Below, one piece after another: positions 8,568 to 17,573 of a DNA stretch of 64,000 bases. Each line of letters begins with the position of its first letter. The first letter of the stretch is position 1. The stretch covers positions 682,001 to 746,000 of the forward strand of contig NZ_JBAJII010000001.1 of the NCBI RefSeq assembly GCF_036867195.1, read 5' to 3'. A model generated the notes under the pieces. It ran no database searches. It was given only the letters and a program-made list of their open reading frames with translations, and was not told the origin of the DNA. This stretch comes from Arthrobacter sp. Soc17.1.1.1. GTDB lineage: Bacteria; Actinomycetota; Actinomycetes; Actinomycetales; Micrococcaceae. A program made the position numbers and the translations under genes.

Positions 8568-8938
8568 CGACGGCGGGAGCCCGTGCGCGCGAGGCGCGGC
8601 AGGAGAAGGAGCTGCAGGCGCTCCAGGCGGCGGAACGTGCCGAGCAGCTGCGGGCCGAGCTGACCCGGGCGCGGATCGACCTCGAATTCTTCGAACGCGG
8701 GCCCGCTCGTAGCACGCGGCAGGGCGCGTCGCCTCCCGCTCCCGGTGGACGTCGCGGACGGGCCCGGCGGGGCGGTGCGCGGACTCGGGGCGTCGCCGTC
8801 GGCCTGTGGTTCGTCGCGTTCTACCTGCTGCTCGTCGCCCTCGCCAACGGGACCCCGGCGGACGCGGTCACGGCGACGTCCACCGGCTCCGACCACCGGT
8901 CCGCACCGTCCGTCGAGGTCGGCGCCGGCGTCCTGTAG
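8564..8938 (+). CDS. Small single-pass membrane protein, function unknown
   Basis: A 124-residue protein that I do not recognise. The first 45 residues are charged and strongly helical (EARQEKELQALQAAERAEQL), a likely short coiled coil. A basic Arg/Gly-rich linker follows, then one hydrophobic segment (VAVGLWFVAFYLLLVALA) and a short polar tail. Topology would put the coiled coil in the cytoplasm. No clear ribosome site precedes the ATG, but it overlaps the stop of a possible leader ORF. The coding bias and intact frame support a real gene. Confidence 0.55.
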   Translation: MTTAGARAREARQEKELQALQAAERAEQLRAELTRARIDLEFFERGPARSTRQGASPPAPGGRRGRARRGGARTRGVAVGLWFVAFYLLLVALANGTPADAVTATSTGSDHRSAPSVEVGAGVL

Positions 8939-8947
8939 CTGCCTGTC

Positions 8948-10276
8948 GTGCGTCGGTGGTGCGCTGTACTGTTCGAGGAACACGCGCAGGACGACACGGA
9001 AGAGGTAGCTGCCATCGGTTCCAGCACGAGCACCAGTCCGGCGGCCCGCACGGTCCCCGTCATCCCCACCGCGGGCGAGAAGCGGCATCACCAGGTGCTC
9101 ATCATCGGTGGCGGCAACGCAGGCGTGTCCCTTGCGGGACGCCTCCGCCGCTACCGGGTGAAGGACATCGCGGTGATCGAACCGCGGAGCCGGCACCTCT
9201 ACCAGCCCCTGTTCTCGCACATCGCCGGAGGAACGGCCGACGCCCTCGAGGCCGTGCGGCTGCAGTCCGCGGTGACGCCCAAGGGGGTCACCTGGATCCA
9301 GGACAAGGCCACCGATGTCAGCACGGAGTCCCGGACGGTGCTGCTCGAGTCGGGCTCGGCCGTCACGTACGACCACCTCGTGATCTGCCCCGGCATCCAG
9401 AACGACTGGACGGCCATCCCCGGCCTGAAGGAGGCGATGGAAGGGCCGTACGGCGCCTCGAACTACGAGTACGAGCTCGCACCGAAGGCCTGGAAGCTCT
9501 TCCGGGACCTGACCCACGGCACCGTCGTCTTCACGCAGCCGCCGGGACCGGCATCGTGCGACGGCGCCGCGCAGAAACCCATGTACCTCGCGTGCGACCA
9601 CTGGCAGCGCCAGGGCGTCCTGAAGGACATCCGGGTGGTCCTCGCCGTGTCCACACCGACGATCTTCGGCATGGAGCTGATCGACGAGGAACTGGGCCGG
9701 AAGATCGACGAGTACGGCATCGAGGTCCGGTACAGCACCGAGCTCGCCTCCGTGGATCCCGAGGGCCGCACGGTAGACCTGAAGAACACCGTCACCGGCG
9801 CGTCCGAGACCCTCGGGTACGACGTCCTCCACGCGGTGCCGCCGCAGTCTGCACCGGAGTGGCTGAAGACCACGGACCTGCCGGCGGCCGGCAACCCCGG
9901 AGGCTTCGTCGAGGTGGACCCCGTCATCCTCCGGCACACGCGCTTCCCCGCCATCTGGTCGCTGGGCGATGCCGCCTCGACCCTCAACTCGAAGTCGGGC
10001 GCCGCCCTGCGGATGCAGACGAAAGTGCTCGCGAAGAACCTGAGAGCCGTGCTGAAGGGGAAGAAGCCCACCGCCGAGTACAACCACTACTCGGCGTGCC
10101 CCTTCGTGGTCAGCCGGAACACCGTCGTCTTCTCGGAGTTCGACGACAAGTACTCGCCCATGCCCACCATCCCCGGCTGGAACAACCTCGCGAAGGAGCG
10201 GCGCCTCACCTTCATCGCCGAGCGCGTCATCCTCCCGAAGGTCTACTGGAACCTCATCCTCCGCGGCAGGGCATAG
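8948..10276 (+). CDS. Sulfide:quinone oxidoreductase-like flavoprotein
   Basis: FAD-dependent pyridine-nucleotide-disulfide family protein, 442 residues from the GTG used here. It has the dinucleotide fold VLIIGGGNAG, the SQR/NDH-2 signature YQPLFSHIAGG, a conserved cysteine in FTQPPGPASCDGAAQKPMYLA and the FAD-binding GDAASTLNSKSGAALRMQTKVLAKNL. These fit type II-like sulfide:quinone reductases, membrane-associated enzymes that oxidise sulfide and reduce quinone; NADH dehydrogenase II is the main alternative. The start is doubtful. The GTG has no ribosome site, whereas GGAAGAGG stands 8 nt before an in-frame ATC at 9014, giving 420 residues. Confidence 0.8.
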   Translation: MRRWCAVLFEEHAQDDTEEVAAIGSSTSTSPAARTVPVIPTAGEKRHHQVLIIGGGNAGVSLAGRLRRYRVKDIAVIEPRSRHLYQPLFSHIAGGTADALEAVRLQSAVTPKGVTWIQDKATDVSTESRTVLLESGSAVTYDHLVICPGIQNDWTAIPGLKEAMEGPYGASNYEYELAPKAWKLFRDLTHGTVVFTQPPGPASCDGAAQKPMYLACDHWQRQGVLKDIRVVLAVSTPTIFGMELIDEELGRKIDEYGIEVRYSTELASVDPEGRTVDLKNTVTGASETLGYDVLHAVPPQSAPEWLKTTDLPAAGNPGGFVEVDPVILRHTRFPAIWSLGDAASTLNSKSGAALRMQTKVLAKNLRAVLKGKKPTAEYNHYSACPFVVSRNTVVFSEFDDKYSPMPTIPGWNNLAKERRLTFIAERVILPKVYWNLILRGRA

Positions 10277-10322
10277 GGCTGCAGCGCGGCAGGATGCAGG
10301 CGCATCCGCAGGCGCGGACCGA

Positions 10323-11222
10323 TCATCCGCCGAGCTGGAACAGCGAGTCCTCGACGGCTTGCGTGATCTCGTGGATCAGCTCCGTCTGCTCGGCCTCGTC
10401 GCCGTCACCCACGGCCTCCGTGTAGATCACCAACGCCACGGTGGTGCCCTGAAAGGTCAGGAGAGCGGCGTCATGGAGGTCGTCCTCCACCTGCCCGTAT
10501 TTGTGCTGCACCAGGATGTCGGGGCGTGAACCGGCCGGGATGAGGGCCTCGTCGTTGGTGTCCTGCATGTAGCCGAGGAGTTCGGCGGTGTCCGCCTCGT
10601 CGAGCAGTTCCCCCGCCGAGAGGTCGCGCAGCACGAGGGCCATGTCCGCGGCGGTGAGAAGGTTCTCCTCCGGGTCGTAGTCGATCCCCAGGGATGCGGC
10701 GTACGCAGTGAGCTGCGGGTATCCCACCGCGTCCATGAGCAGGAGCCAGGCGTCGTTGCTGCTGTTGTTGACCATGGCCTCGAGCTGGAAGGCGGCGTCG
10801 TAGTCGCCCAGCGCGTCATCGAGGCTCGCTTCTCCCTGCTCCACGAGATGGTAGAAAGCAGCCGCGGTGATGATCTTGGCCGTGCTCGCGGCGAAGAACC
10901 GGCCCTCGTCCCCGAACGTCCGGGCGGCACCACGGGGCACGTCCGAGAGCGCGACCCCCACCCGGTAGTCCCCGGCGTCATCGAGGATGGCTGTGATCGC
11001 CTCCTCGAGAGATGCCGGTGCCGCCGCGACGGGAGCCGTCGGAACGGTCGAGGGCCCGTTGGAGTCGAGCGGCGCATCGACCGCCGGCCGGGGGACGGCG
11101 ACGGCGACCAGGGCTGCGAGCAGAAGACCAGCGGCGATCCACAGGGTCCTCCTGCGGCGCACGCGGCGTGAGGGCCGGCGGCGCGCAGGACGCTGCTTCC
11201 GCGAGTCGGCAGTGCCGGTCAT
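10323..11222 (-). CDS. Membrane-anchored class A beta-lactamase-like serine hydrolase
   Basis: A 299-residue protein with a very basic N-terminus (RRVRRRRT) and one membrane segment (LWIAAGLLLAALVAVAV), so it should act outside the membrane. The extracellular part has the penicillin-recognising fold motifs: Ser113-x-x-Lys116 (STAK), a SxN-like motif SND near residue 155, and KYG at 241 in place of KTG. The altered third box and the FFAASTAKIITAAAFYHLVEQG context are typical of beta-lactamase-related hydrolases of unknown substrate rather than resistance enzymes. AAGGAGG lies 9 nt before the ATG. It is convergent with the flavoprotein gene and divergent from the GDPD gene. Confidence 0.82.
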   Translation of the reverse strand: MTGTADSRKQRPARRRPSRRVRRRRTLWIAAGLLLAALVAVAVPRPAVDAPLDSNGPSTVPTAPVAAAPASLEEAITAILDDAGDYRVGVALSDVPRGAARTFGDEGRFFAASTAKIITAAAFYHLVEQGEASLDDALGDYDAAFQLEAMVNNSSNDAWLLLMDAVGYPQLTAYAASLGIDYDPEENLLTAADMALVLRDLSAGELLDEADTAELLGYMQDTNDEALIPAGSRPDILVQHKYGQVEDDLHDAALLTFQGTTVALVIYTEAVGDGDEAEQTELIHEITQAVEDSLFQLGG

Positions 11223-11430
11223 CGCTGCCGGCCTCCTTCCCGCATGCTGCTGAGTGATTGCGCCGACCCCCCCCGCCTGCCAGCGGGTGGCCTACCGAGG
11301 CCGCCCCCGCCCTCCTCAGCCTAGTGAATGCACGGTGACGTGGCCCGCCGACGCGGCGATATCCGCGCACGGAGCTTCACCGACCGTTCATCCTCCATTG
11401 TGGGCCCCGTCTGGTGGGGGCTGTTGGATC

Positions 11431-11459
11431 GGGGAGGTGCCTCGATCGCGCACCTCCCC
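11431..11459 (+). promoter_or_regulatory. Hairpin just before the GDPD ribosome site
   Basis: GGGGAGGTGC and GCACCTCCCC form a perfect 10-bp stem with a nine-base loop, ending 4 nt before the GAAAGGA ribosome site. It could be a leader element or an mRNA-stabilising structure; no ligand class is recognised. Confidence 0.45.
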
Positions 11460-11475
11460 TTCCGAAAGGATCCCC

Positions 11476-12717
11476 ATGCCGTACCGCCCCAGCAGTACCT
11501 TCCAGCGCGCCGCAGCTGTAGGCGTCGGTCTCTCCCTGCTCGCCGTCCCGGCACCGGCAGCGCCGGTCGTCAGCGCGTCGGATGCCCGGGCAGCAGCCAA
11601 GAGACCCACCACGGGCCCCATCCTCGTGGGGCACCGCGGTGCCGGCGGCACGGCACCCGAGAACACCGTGGCGGCGTTCCTGGACGGCCGGGCGTCCGGT
11701 GCGGACTTCATCGAGATCGACGTGCAGCTCAGCGCCGACGGTGTCCCCTTCCTCTTCCACGACGACACCCCCGCCCGCACCACCGACGTGGAGGACGTCT
11801 TCCCGGGCCGTGCCTCCGACCCCATCACGTCCTTCACCTGGGCCGAACTGCAGCAGCTCGACGCCGGCTCGTACTTCGACCGGCGCTTCGTGGGGGAGCG
11901 GATCCCGCACCTCGACGACGCCGCCGCCGTCGCGGCGGGCGCCGCCGGCGTGTACATCGAGATCAAGTCGCCCTGGAATTCCCCGGGCATCGAGGAGGTC
12001 GTGGCCTCGGAGCTGCGGAACGATCCCGCGTGGCGGACGCTGGTCGAAGCCCGCCGGGTCCAGGTGATCGGTTTCGACGAGGCCTCCAACCGGAGGTTCG
12101 CCGCGCTCGCACCCGACGTCCTGCTCCAGCAGCTCACGTGGATGATCCCGGGGCCCGAGGTCCTGGCCGAATGGGCGGCCTTCGTCGACTCGGTGGGCGC
12201 GTACTACCGCGGCCTCGCCCCGCAGGAGGTCGCGCGGGTCAAGGACGCCGGGCTGATGATGAGTGTCTACACCGTCAACTCGCCCGAGGACGTGCAGGCC
12301 GTCGTGGACCTCGGTGTCGACGCCGTCACCACCGACTTCCCGATCCAGAACGGCCGGCACCTCCGCGGACTCCCCGCCTTCCCGGAGGCGACCGTCGAGA
12401 TCGGCGGTGCCGTCAACGACCCCGCGGGCGACGACGTCGCGTTCGGAGCCGGCGAGTACGTCACCCTGCGCAACGTGTCGGGTTCGGCCGTCGACGTCAG
12501 CGGGTACTTCCTCCGCGACGCCACCAACAGCATCCTCCGGGTAGGGGAGGGCTACGTGCTGCTGCCCGGCGCCGAACTCCGCGTCCATGCCGGCGCCGGG
12601 ACCGATTCGCCCACGGACTGCTTCAACGGGCTCGCTTCGCCCGTTCTGGCCGACACGGGCACCTCCCTCGGACTGTGGACGCCGGACCTGCGCCTCGTGG
12701 ACGTCTTCGCGAACTAG
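11476..12717 (+). CDS. Secreted glycerophosphodiester phosphodiesterase with lamin-tail domain
   Basis: The 413-residue protein starts at an ATG with GAAAGGA upstream and a cleavable-looking signal peptide (core VGVGLSLLAVPAPAAP). The GDPD domain spans about residues 48-300, with the catalytic His53-Arg54 (GHRGAGG), Glu62 (APENT), Glu80/Asp82 (FIEIDVQ) and His95 (FLFHDD). It should hydrolyse glycerophosphodiesters, or possibly teichoic acid or lysophospholipid, to glycerol-3-phosphate outside the cell. Residues 306-413 form a second domain with the lamin-tail-domain pattern (GEYVTLRNVSGSAVDVSGYFLRDATN...LGLWTPDLRLVDVF), a beta-sandwich found on many secreted nucleases and phosphoesterases. 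The fusion is unusual for GDPD. Confidence 0.87.
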   Translation: MPYRPSSTFQRAAAVGVGLSLLAVPAPAAPVVSASDARAAAKRPTTGPILVGHRGAGGTAPENTVAAFLDGRASGADFIEIDVQLSADGVPFLFHDDTPARTTDVEDVFPGRASDPITSFTWAELQQLDAGSYFDRRFVGERIPHLDDAAAVAAGAAGVYIEIKSPWNSPGIEEVVASELRNDPAWRTLVEARRVQVIGFDEASNRRFAALAPDVLLQQLTWMIPGPEVLAEWAAFVDSVGAYYRGLAPQEVARVKDAGLMMSVYTVNSPEDVQAVVDLGVDAVTTDFPIQNGRHLRGLPAFPEATVEIGGAVNDPAGDDVAFGAGEYVTLRNVSGSAVDVSGYFLRDATNSILRVGEGYVLLPGAELRVHAGAGTDSPTDCFNGLASPVLADTGTSLGLWTPDLRLVDVFAN

Positions 12718-12750
12718 TCCGGCGGAGCGCCCGGCCGCGCCGTCGCCCCC

Positions 12751-12779
12751 TTGTCGCTGTCACAGGACAGGTCTAGACT
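12751..12779 (+). promoter_or_regulatory. Promoter of the arsR-AHSA1 operon
   Basis: TTGTCG and TAGACT are separated by exactly 17 nt, a good match to the vegetative sigma-factor consensus, and the operator follows immediately downstream. Confidence 0.75.
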
Positions 12780-12785
12780 CGAATA

Positions 12786-12803
12786 ATCAACCGGTTAGTT
12801 GAT
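12786..12803. promoter_or_regulatory. Operator for the ArsR-family repressor
   Basis: ATCAAC and GTTGAT form a 6-bp inverted repeat around a 6-nt centre, placed over the predicted transcription start, where a bound ArsR dimer would block initiation. Confidence 0.75.
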
Positions 12804-12820
12804 CAACGAGGAGGTGGATC

Positions 12821-13165
12821 ATGCGGGATGACGATCTCGATGCCGCCTTCTCGGCGCTCGCCGATCCGGCCCGCAGGGCCATCGTCGCGCGGCTGTCGCG
12901 CAGCTCGGCCACCGTGAACGAACTGGCGGAACCCTTCACCATCACCAAGCAGGCCGTCTCGAAGCACATCCAGGTGCTCGAGCAGGCAGGCCTGATCACG
13001 CGTACCCGGGACGGGCAACGCCGTCCCTGTCACCTCGACCCCGCCGCCCTCGAGGCGCTGACCGGCTGGATCGACACCTACCGCCTCGAGGCCGAGCGGC
13101 AGTACCGCAGGCTCGACGGCGTCCTCGCAACCCTGAAGGACCAGCACAGCAAGGATCAGCCATGA
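12821..13165 (+). CDS. ArsR-family winged-helix repressor (AHSA1-linked type)
   Basis: A 114-residue regulator. The opening DAAFSALADPARRAIVARLS and the recognition region TVNELAEPFTITKQAVSKHIQVLEQAGLITRTRDGQRRPCHLD form the ArsR winged helix. The cysteine pairs of metal-sensing ArsR proteins are absent. This subgroup is nearly always paired with an AHSA1/SRPBCC gene, as here, where the next ATG overlaps this stop. A strong GAGGAGG ribosome site precedes the start. Autorepression through the inverted repeat at 12786 is likely; the inducer is unknown, perhaps a lipophilic compound bound by the partner. Confidence 0.9.
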   Translation: MRDDDLDAAFSALADPARRAIVARLSRSSATVNELAEPFTITKQAVSKHIQVLEQAGLITRTRDGQRRPCHLDPAALEALTGWIDTYRLEAERQYRRLDGVLATLKDQHSKDQP

Positions 13166-13650
13166 GCAATCCCACCACCATCACGGCCGAGCCCGGCCAG
13201 CAGTACGTGGACATCGTCCGGGAGTTCGACGCCCCCCGGGACCTGGTGTTCCGTGCCTTCACGGAACCGGACCTCGTCCGCCAGTGGCTCGGACCCCACC
13301 GCATCACCACGGACATCCGTGAGTTCTCCGCCGTCACCGGCGGCGCCTACTCGTACGTCCACCGCGACGACGACGGCGGCGCCTACGGATTCCGTGGCAT
13401 CTTCCACACCGTGATCGCGCCCGAGCGGATCATCCAGACCTTCGAGTTCGACGGCGCACCCCACCACGTGAGCCTCGAGAGCATGACGTTCGAGGATCTG
13501 GGGGACGGCCGGACGAGGTGTTCGGGCCGGTCGGTGTTCCTCACCGGCGAGACCCGCGACGCGATGATCAGCAGCGGCATGGAGGTCGGCGTGAACGAGG
13601 GCTACGAACGCCTCGACGCGGTCCTGGCGTCACTCGCCGTCGCGAGCTGA
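13162..13650 (+). CDS. AHSA1/SRPBCC-domain protein
   Basis: A 162-residue START-like helix-grip protein. The family hallmarks are EFDAPRDLVFRAFTEPDLVRQWLGP near the N-terminus, GAYSYVHRDDDGGAYGFRGIFH in the sheet, and the final helix GMEVGVNEGYERLDAVLASL. Such proteins have a hydrophobic cavity and usually bind or sense lipids or small aromatic molecules. The ATGA overlap with the ArsR gene couples their translation. No enzymatic residues can be assigned. Confidence 0.88.
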   Translation: MSNPTTITAEPGQQYVDIVREFDAPRDLVFRAFTEPDLVRQWLGPHRITTDIREFSAVTGGAYSYVHRDDDGGAYGFRGIFHTVIAPERIIQTFEFDGAPHHVSLESMTFEDLGDGRTRCSGRSVFLTGETRDAMISSGMEVGVNEGYERLDAVLASLAVAS

Positions 13651-13695
13651 CGCCCGGGTCCGCGACCCGGCATGGGTCCCGGACGCGGACGCATG

Positions 13696-13725
13696 TCATG
13701 GGCCGGACCCTTGTCCGGCCCATGA
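13696..13725. terminator. Perfect 13-bp stem-loop
   Basis: A 13-bp perfect stem with a four-base loop (CCTT) lies 45 nt after the AHSA1 stop and about 20 nt before the acetamidase start. It probably terminates the upstream operon and overlaps the core-promoter region of the next gene. Confidence 0.7.
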
Positions 13726-13733
13726 CCGCCCCG

Positions 13734-13739
13734 TAGCAT
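13734..13739 (+). promoter_or_regulatory. -10 box of a leaderless acetamidase mRNA
   Basis: TAGCAT ends 6 nt before the ATG, and no ribosome site is present. Transcription should start at or next to the start codon. Confidence 0.6.
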
Positions 13740-13745
13740 CCGGTC

Positions 13746-14747
13746 ATGGAGATCATCGAGTACCACCCGCGGCGTGACCAACTCGTGTACACCTTCGGCG
13801 GCAGCGCCCCCGTGCTGACCGTCCGGCCCGGTACGGCGCTCAGGCTCTGGTCCGAGGACGCCTTCAACAACGCGCTCACCTCGGTGGACGACGTCTCCGG
13901 GGAGAAGGTCGACCTCGCCTTCGTCAACCCGCAGACCGGACCGTTCTACGTGGAGGGCGCCGAGCCAGGGGACACGCTCGCACTCCACGTCGTCGACCTC
14001 ACGCCGGCGCGCTCCTACGGGGCTTCGGCCACCATCCCGTTCTTCGGCGGGCTCACCAGCACCGACCGCACCGCCACCCTGCAGGAGCCACTGCCGGACA
14101 TCACCTGGATCTACCACGTCGACACCGAGCGGCGGACCGTCGGATTCCAGTCGAGGCTCGGTGACTTCGAGGTCGCGCTGCCGCTCGAGCCGATGCTCGG
14201 CACCATCGGCGTCGCGCCTCCGGGTGGTGAGGTCCGCTCGGCCCTCGTGCCCGAACGGTTCGGCGGCAACATGGACGCGCCGGATGTGAAGCCCGGCACC
14301 ACCGTGTACCTCGGGGTCAACGTCGAGGGTGCGCTGTTCTCCATCGGCGACGGCCACTACCGCCAGGGGGAGGGCGAGGCCTGCGGCACCGCCGTCGAGG
14401 GCGCCATGCACTCGACCATCATCGTCGAACTCATCAAGGGCGGCGCCCCGGGCTGGCCGCGGCTCGAGACCGACTACCACTGGATGGCGGTCGGCTCCTC
14501 GCGCCCCATGGAGGATTCGTGGCGCATCGGGCAGCTGGAGATGATCCGCTGGTTCAGCGATCTCTTCGGGCTGCACCATCTCGACGCCTACCAGCTCCTC
14601 ACCCAGACGGCCCTCGCACCGATAGCGAACGCCGTCGACGCCAACTACAGCGTCATCGTGAAGGCGCCCAAGGCACTCTTCCCCGCCGTCGACGCCTACG
14701 GCGGACTCCACGCGCATCTCCGGCGGCAGGCCGCAGAGCTGCGCTGA
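13746..14747 (+). CDS. Acetamidase/formamidase family protein
   Basis: A 333-residue member of the FmdA/AmdA family, zinc-dependent cytoplasmic hydrolases that release ammonia from short amides such as formamide and acetamide. Family features seen are the N-terminal PVLTVRPGTALRLWSEDAFNN, the GPFYVEGAEPGDTLALHVVDLTP segment, the GTIGVAPPGGEVRSALVPERFGGNMDAPDVKPGTTVYLGVNVEGALFSIGDGHYRQGEGEACGTAVEGAM core with its HYRQGEGE metal-site region, and the late MEDSWRIGQLEMIRWF. Substrate range varies widely in the family, so small-amide use is inferred. The leaderless start is supported by TAGCAT. Confidence 0.85.
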   Translation: MEIIEYHPRRDQLVYTFGGSAPVLTVRPGTALRLWSEDAFNNALTSVDDVSGEKVDLAFVNPQTGPFYVEGAEPGDTLALHVVDLTPARSYGASATIPFFGGLTSTDRTATLQEPLPDITWIYHVDTERRTVGFQSRLGDFEVALPLEPMLGTIGVAPPGGEVRSALVPERFGGNMDAPDVKPGTTVYLGVNVEGALFSIGDGHYRQGEGEACGTAVEGAMHSTIIVELIKGGAPGWPRLETDYHWMAVGSSRPMEDSWRIGQLEMIRWFSDLFGLHHLDAYQLLTQTALAPIANAVDANYSVIVKAPKALFPAVDAYGGLHAHLRRQAAELR

Positions 14748-14836
14748 GCCGCGCCGGCCGCGTCCAGGCCTGGGATCCTCCGCCGTCCCACCTGACACTC
14801 CGCCCCGGAACAACCCGCCCCGACCGAAGGACACCG

Positions 14837-15598
14837 ATGGACCTGCACCTCAACGGCTCGACCGCACTCGTCACCGGCGGAACGAAGGGCATCGGCCGCG
14901 CGATCGTCGAGTCCTTCGCCGCCGAGGGCGCGAATGTCGCCTTCTGCGCCCGTTCCGCCGATGAGGTCGGGGCGACGGAGGCGGCACTCGCCCCCTCGCC
15001 CGGTCGCGTCACGGGCTACGTGCTCGACGTCGGCGACGGCCCGGCGGTGCGCGCCTGGGTCGACGCCGTGGCCGGGGACTTCGGCGGGATCGATGCCGTC
15101 GTGAGCAACGTCAGCGCCCTCGCGATCGCGGATACGCCGGAGAACTGGGAGGCGAGCCTGCGGGTGGACCTCCTCGGGACGGTGAATCTCGTCAAGGCGT
15201 CACTGCCGCACCTCGGACGCAGCAGGATCCCGTCGATCACCGCCATCTCGAGCGTCTCCGGCCGGGAGGTGGACTTCGCGTCCGGCCCGTACGGCACCGT
15301 GAAGACCGCACTCATCGGCTACATGGCGGGCCTGGCGTTCCAGCTCGCCGGGCAGGGGATCCGCGCCAACACCGTCTCGCCGGGCAACACCTACCACGCC
15401 GGCGGCGTGTGGGAAGGCATCGAGCAGGGGAACCCGGAACTCTTCGCGACAGCGATGGGGCTCAACCCGACGGGCCGCATGGGCACACCGCAGGAGGTGG
15501 CCGACGCCGTCGTGTTCCTCGCCAGTCCCCGCTCCAGCCGCACCACCGGCGCCAACATCCTGATCGACGGCGCCCTCACGCGGGGCATCCAGCTCTAG
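14837..15598 (+). CDS. SDR family oxidoreductase
   Basis: Classical short-chain dehydrogenase of 253 residues with a GAAGGA ribosome site. The nucleotide-binding motif is TGGTKGIGRAI. The usual NNAG is replaced by SNVSAL. The catalytic set is Ser in AISSVSG and the YGTVK tyrosine/lysine pair (YxxxK). It ends with the cofactor/tetramer loop GANILIDGALTRGIQL. It reduces or oxidises a hydroxyl or keto group with NAD(P); the substrate is unknown. It may be cotranscribed with the acetamidase 89 nt upstream. Confidence 0.87.
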   Translation: MDLHLNGSTALVTGGTKGIGRAIVESFAAEGANVAFCARSADEVGATEAALAPSPGRVTGYVLDVGDGPAVRAWVDAVAGDFGGIDAVVSNVSALAIADTPENWEASLRVDLLGTVNLVKASLPHLGRSRIPSITAISSVSGREVDFASGPYGTVKTALIGYMAGLAFQLAGQGIRANTVSPGNTYHAGGVWEGIEQGNPELFATAMGLNPTGRMGTPQEVADAVVFLASPRSSRTTGANILIDGALTRGIQL

Positions 15599-15639
15599 GA
15601 GCCTGCCCCCGCGGTGGCTCCTGGTGCTCCGCCGGACGA

Positions 15640-15670
15640 CGAAGGGCGCCGGATGATCCGGCGCCCTTCG
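15640..15670. terminator. Bidirectional terminator
   Basis: A perfect 14-bp stem with a three-base loop lies between two convergent genes and can end transcription from both sides. Confidence 0.8.
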
Positions 15671-15693
15671 CGTGCATCAGCCGTGGCAGGCCG

Positions 15694-16605
<912 letters not shown>

Positions 16606-16610
16606 TCAAG

Positions 16611-16616
16611 TAGAAT
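16611..16616 (+). promoter_or_regulatory. -10 box of the TetR gene (leaderless)
   Basis: TAGAAT stands 6 nt before the ATG at 16623 and there is no ribosome site, which supports that ATG over the in-frame one nine bases later. Confidence 0.6.
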
Positions 16617-16622
16617 GGACGG

Positions 16623-17201
16623 ATGGATCCCATGGAGACGCGTACCCGCATCGTCGCGACCGCCGACGAGCTGTACAACGCACGGGGCATCCAGGCCGTG
16701 GGCATGGATGAGCTGCGCTCGGCAGCCGGCGTCTCGCTCAAGAAGCTCTACCAGGAGTTCCCGTCGAAGAGCAGCATCGTCATGGCGGTGCTGGAGCGGC
16801 GCCACCGGTCATGGGCGGAAGGGCTGGAGGCGGCGGTCCGCCGGGTTCCCGGACCCCGCGAGCGCCTGCTCGCGATCTTCGACTACCTCGCGCAGTGGTT
16901 CTGCGAGGACTCGTTCCGCGGGTGCGGCTTCATCAACAGCTTCGCCGAGGTCGGTGCGGTGGACCCCGAGGTGGCCCGGTACGCGCGAGAGCACAAGGCG
17001 TCGTTCCAGGAGTACGTCGGAGCGCTGGCGGATGAGGCGGGCGCACCGGCGTTCCTCGCCCCGCAGCTCTCGATCCTCGCCGAGGGGGCCCAGACGACGG
17101 CAGCGATCGCGGGGACGGCCGACGCCGCACAGCAGGCGCGGCGCGCGGCCGAGGTGCTGATCGACGCCGCGCTCGGAGCCAGGGCCGGCAGGGCCGCCTA
17201 G
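16623..17201 (+). CDS. TetR-family repressor
   Basis: A 192-residue regulator. The N-terminal helix-turn-helix reads TRIVATADELYNARGIQAVGMDELRSAAGVSLKKLYQEFPSKSSIV. A C-terminal all-helical ligand domain follows, with the run ERRHRSWAEGLEAAVRR and a cysteine segment FCEDSFRGCGFINSF seen in YxaF/LmrA-like TetR proteins. It is divergent from the alpha/beta hydrolase and shares twin palindromic operators with it, so mutual control is likely. The stop overlaps the stop of the convergent acetyltransferase. Confidence 0.88.
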   Translation: MDPMETRTRIVATADELYNARGIQAVGMDELRSAAGVSLKKLYQEFPSKSSIVMAVLERRHRSWAEGLEAAVRRVPGPRERLLAIFDYLAQWFCEDSFRGCGFINSFAEVGAVDPEVARYAREHKASFQEYVGALADEAGAPAFLAPQLSILAEGAQTTAAIAGTADAAQQARRAAEVLIDAALGARAGRAA

Positions 17202-17500
17202 CCCACCAGGTCCCGGTACTCCGGGTGCTCGTCGATGAACGCCGCGACGAACTCGCACTGCGGCACCACGGTGAGCTTCTGGTCCCGGGCGTCGTCGAGG
17301 GCGTGGCGGATCAGTGTGCTGCCGATGCCGTGACCCTCCATGTCCTCGTCGACCACGGTGTGCGTGAAGACGATGGTGTCGCCGGAGCGTTCATAGGCCG
17401 CGATGCCTGCGGATTCGCCGTCGAGGGTGGCGATGTAGCGGCTTCTGCCCTCGTTGTTGCTGACCTGGACGTCGCCGCCTCCGGTGTTCTCGGTGCTCAT
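17198..17500 (-). CDS. GNAT-like acetyltransferase of the YidJ/NATD1 type
   Basis: A compact 100-residue N-acetyltransferase-fold protein. The signatures are RYIATLDGESAGIAAYERSGDTIVFTHTVVDEDMEGHGIGSTLIRHALDDARDQ, with the acetyl-CoA loop EGHGIGS, then VVPQCEFVAAFIDEHPEYRDLV. This matches the short Gcn5-related family (human NATD1, yeast Nat-like), whose targets are not established. I placed the start at the internal methionine (MSTENT), which gives the usual family length; an upstream ATG would add 12 residues. Confidence 0.85.
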   Translation of the reverse strand: MSTENTGGGDVQVSNNEGRSRYIATLDGESAGIAAYERSGDTIVFTHTVVDEDMEGHGIGSTLIRHALDDARDQKLTVVPQCEFVAAFIDEHPEYRDLVG

Positions 17501-17573
17501 GGTGCCACTCTGGCATCCGGTGCGGAGACCGGTCAACGGAGCCCGTCGGCCTGCACCCCGCCCTCCCGGAGCA

